Assembly: GCA_017529085.1 (NCBI GenBank)
Contig: JAFXOC010000228.1
Coordinates: 1 to 7,071, forward strand
Direction: 5' to 3'
Source of the DNA: Selenomonadaceae bacterium
GTDB taxonomy: Bacteria > Bacillota > Negativicutes > Selenomonadales > Selenomonadaceae
DNA length: 7,071 nucleotides
Positions 6,380 to 7,071 of the stretch are shown here, one piece after another. Positions within the stretch are counted from its first letter, which is position 1. Every line of letters begins with the position of its first letter. Under the pieces are notes generated by a model. That model was given only the letters and a program-made list of their open reading frames with translations. It was not told the DNA's origin and did not search any database. The translations under genes were made by a program, and so were the position numbers.

Positions 6380-6742
6380 TTACACTTTCATGCCGACATT
6401 ATCCGCTCGTTTAAGTTTTTCCAAAATAGCTTCCTCGATGAAACTGTTGAGGCTTTGCTTATGCGTCATAGCATAAATGGCTGCCTGTCGGTGGGTATCG
6501 TTGTTTTTAAAACGCACATTAAGACTTCCCTTATAGGCAATTTCCGGCTGTATCCCCTCTTCTTCGCAACTTGACAAATAATCGTCTATTGCGTTATGAA
6601 AGTCAGAAATCAACTCTTCGGCGTTTACGCCTTCGTAAGAAATAAGGGAACGAATGCCTTGCACTTTTCCAAAGAACAGTTTATCGTCTTCCGCAAACTC
6701 CACGCTACCGACGTAACCTTTATATTCCATAGTATTATTCAT
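6380..6742 (-). CDS. HicB-family antitoxin-like protein (no adjacent HicA seen)
   Basis: This 120-aa protein has two parts typical of the longer HicB antitoxins. The N-terminal HicB-like domain (about 5-62) reads MEYKGYVGSVEF...FFGKVQGI..LISYEG, followed by the acidic helix DFHNAIDDYL. The C-terminal ribbon-helix-helix DNA-binding domain (about 72-110) contains GSLNVRF, HRQAAIYA and LNSFIEEAI. In the family, such proteins neutralise a HicA mRNA interferase and repress their own promoter. Here no HicA-like reading frame lies on either side within the window. It may be an orphan antitoxin or repressor, or its partner may lie beyond 7071. The ATG at 6742 is preferred over an in-frame upstream ATG (6772) because AGGGGAG lies 6 nt before it and the conserved domain begins just after it. 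Confidence 0.85.
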   Translation of the reverse strand: MNNTMEYKGYVGSVEFAEDDKLFFGKVQGIRSLISYEGVNAEELISDFHNAIDDYLSSCEEEGIQPEIAYKGSLNVRFKNNDTHRQAAIYAMTHKQSLNSFIEEAILEKLKRADNVGMKV

Positions 6743-6748
6743 AGCAAA

Positions 6749-6755
6749 CTCCCCT
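6749..6755 (-). promoter_or_regulatory. Ribosome binding site that decides the antitoxin start
   Basis: AGGGGAG on the minus strand, 6 nt before the ATG at 6742. It would lie inside the coding region if the ATG at 6772 were used. It overlaps the end of one of the two TAGAATAGGGG boxes, so a protein bound there could also interfere with expression. Confidence 0.65.
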
Positions 6756-6794
6756 ATTCTAGGTATTCTCATAAATATCCGTACCCCTATTCTA
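6751..6794 (-). promoter_or_regulatory. Duplicated 11-bp box upstream of the antitoxin (candidate operator)
   Basis: TAGAATAGGGG occurs twice on the minus strand, at 6761-6751 and 6794-6784, exactly 33 bp apart (about three helical turns). Between them lies an imperfect inverted repeat (GGATATT...AATACC, 6762-6780). Two looser GAATA matches occur at 6764-6768 and 6801-6805. Ribbon-helix-helix antitoxins usually bind repeated boxes near their own start, so this is a plausible autoregulatory site. TAGAAT also resembles a -10 box, but no good -35 is seen at the right distance. Confidence 0.4.
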
Positions 6795-6810
6795 AAAACT
6801 TATTCCTACT

Positions 6811-6837
6811 GTTTCCCCGCCAAAGGAGCGGGGAAAC
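6811..6837. repeat. Perfect 27-bp GC-rich palindrome upstream of the antitoxin
   Basis: GTTTCCCCGC (6811-6820) and GCGGGGAAAC (6828-6837) form a perfect 10-bp stem around CAAAGGA. Neither side is followed by a T-run, so it is not an intrinsic terminator. Its minus-strand centre CTCCTTTGGCGGGG resembles the centre of the palindrome at 1300-1330 (shared CCTTTGG with flanking CCG and GG blocks), which suggests a dispersed palindromic family. It looks superficially like a type I CRISPR repeat, but it is single and has no spacers. Confidence 0.6.
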
Positions 6838-6885
6838 CATCGTGAAATCAAAGTTTTTTAGAATTACTTATGGTATTATTTTCAA

Positions 6886-7071
6886 GATTATTATTTTTTA
6901 AATTATTACTTTTTAGATTATTACTTTTTAGATTATTACTTTTTAGATTATTATTTTTTAGATTATTATTTTTAGATTATTATTTTTAGATTATTATTTT
7001 TTAGATTATTATTTTTTAGATTATTATTTTTTAGATTATTACTTTTTATATTATTATTTTTTAGATTATTA
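6886..7071. repeat. AT-rich 15-bp tandem repeat array, open at the right edge
   Basis: Twelve complete units and a partial thirteenth follow the consensus GATTATTATTTTTTA. Ten units are 15 bp; two neighbours (6961-6974 and 6975-6988) are 14 bp, each lacking one T. Position 9 varies between T and C: the C form is in units 2-4 and 11, the T form elsewhere. Units 2 and 12 also differ at the first base. A decayed unit (6871-6885) precedes the array. No usable reading frame spans it. It could be a slippage-prone minisatellite, a protein-binding array or an AT-rich unwinding element; nothing in the window decides. The array continues past 7071. Confidence 0.9.

Noticed and set aside
6743..6772. ATG adding 10 residues to the antitoxin
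   Set aside because: The AGGGGAG site 6 nt before the ATG at 6742 would lie within the gene, and the extra residues do not resemble the HicB N-terminus.
6811..6837. Resemblance to a type I CRISPR repeat
   Set aside because: Only one copy, no spacers, no leader and no cas genes. The likeness comes from the C/G-rich stem shape alone.

Overview
The window is mainly a compact histidine-biosynthesis operon read on the minus strand, flanked by accessory material. Shine-Dalgarno sites are strong and AGGAGG-like, hisI and hisE are fused, and HisB is dehydratase-only. AT-rich gaps hold GC-rich palindromes. This suits a Bacillota-type bacterium (Clostridia or Negativicutes), but that placement is an inference from style, not from a marker gene.

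Layout, in minus-strand transcription order (right to left). At the right edge (6886-7071) an AT-rich 15-bp tandem array runs out of the window. Next comes a lone HicB-family antitoxin gene (6380-6742), with a perfect 27-bp palindrome and a duplicated 11-bp box upstream. A 523-bp gap (5857-6379) holds a candidate promoter, a possible ~190-nt RNA ending in a very strong intrinsic terminator, and then the probable his promoter with an 87-nt leader that starts with a hairpin. The operon follows as hisC, hisB, hisH, hisA, hisF, hisIE (5856-1405), with junctions of 0-4 nt or overlapping start/stop codons. After a 156-bp gap with another palindrome comes an Fsr-like major facilitator transporter (91-1248). 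The left edge carries a two-hairpin element (2-46).

The genes work together as follows. HisE and HisI (one polypeptide) hydrolyse phosphoribosyl-ATP and open the adenine ring. HisA isomerises the product. HisH and HisF form the glutamine-dependent IGP synthase that makes imidazole-glycerol phosphate and releases AICAR. HisB dehydrates IGP and HisC transaminates to histidinol phosphate. The first step (HisG, with or without HisZ), histidinol-phosphate phosphatase and HisD are not in this window and must lie elsewhere if the pathway is complete.

All six his proteins keep their catalytic residues and look functional. I see no clear new multi-gene system. The least explained material is non-coding: the 15-bp array, a small family of related palindromes in three intergenic gaps, the possible small RNA upstream of the his promoter, and the antitoxin without a visible toxin.
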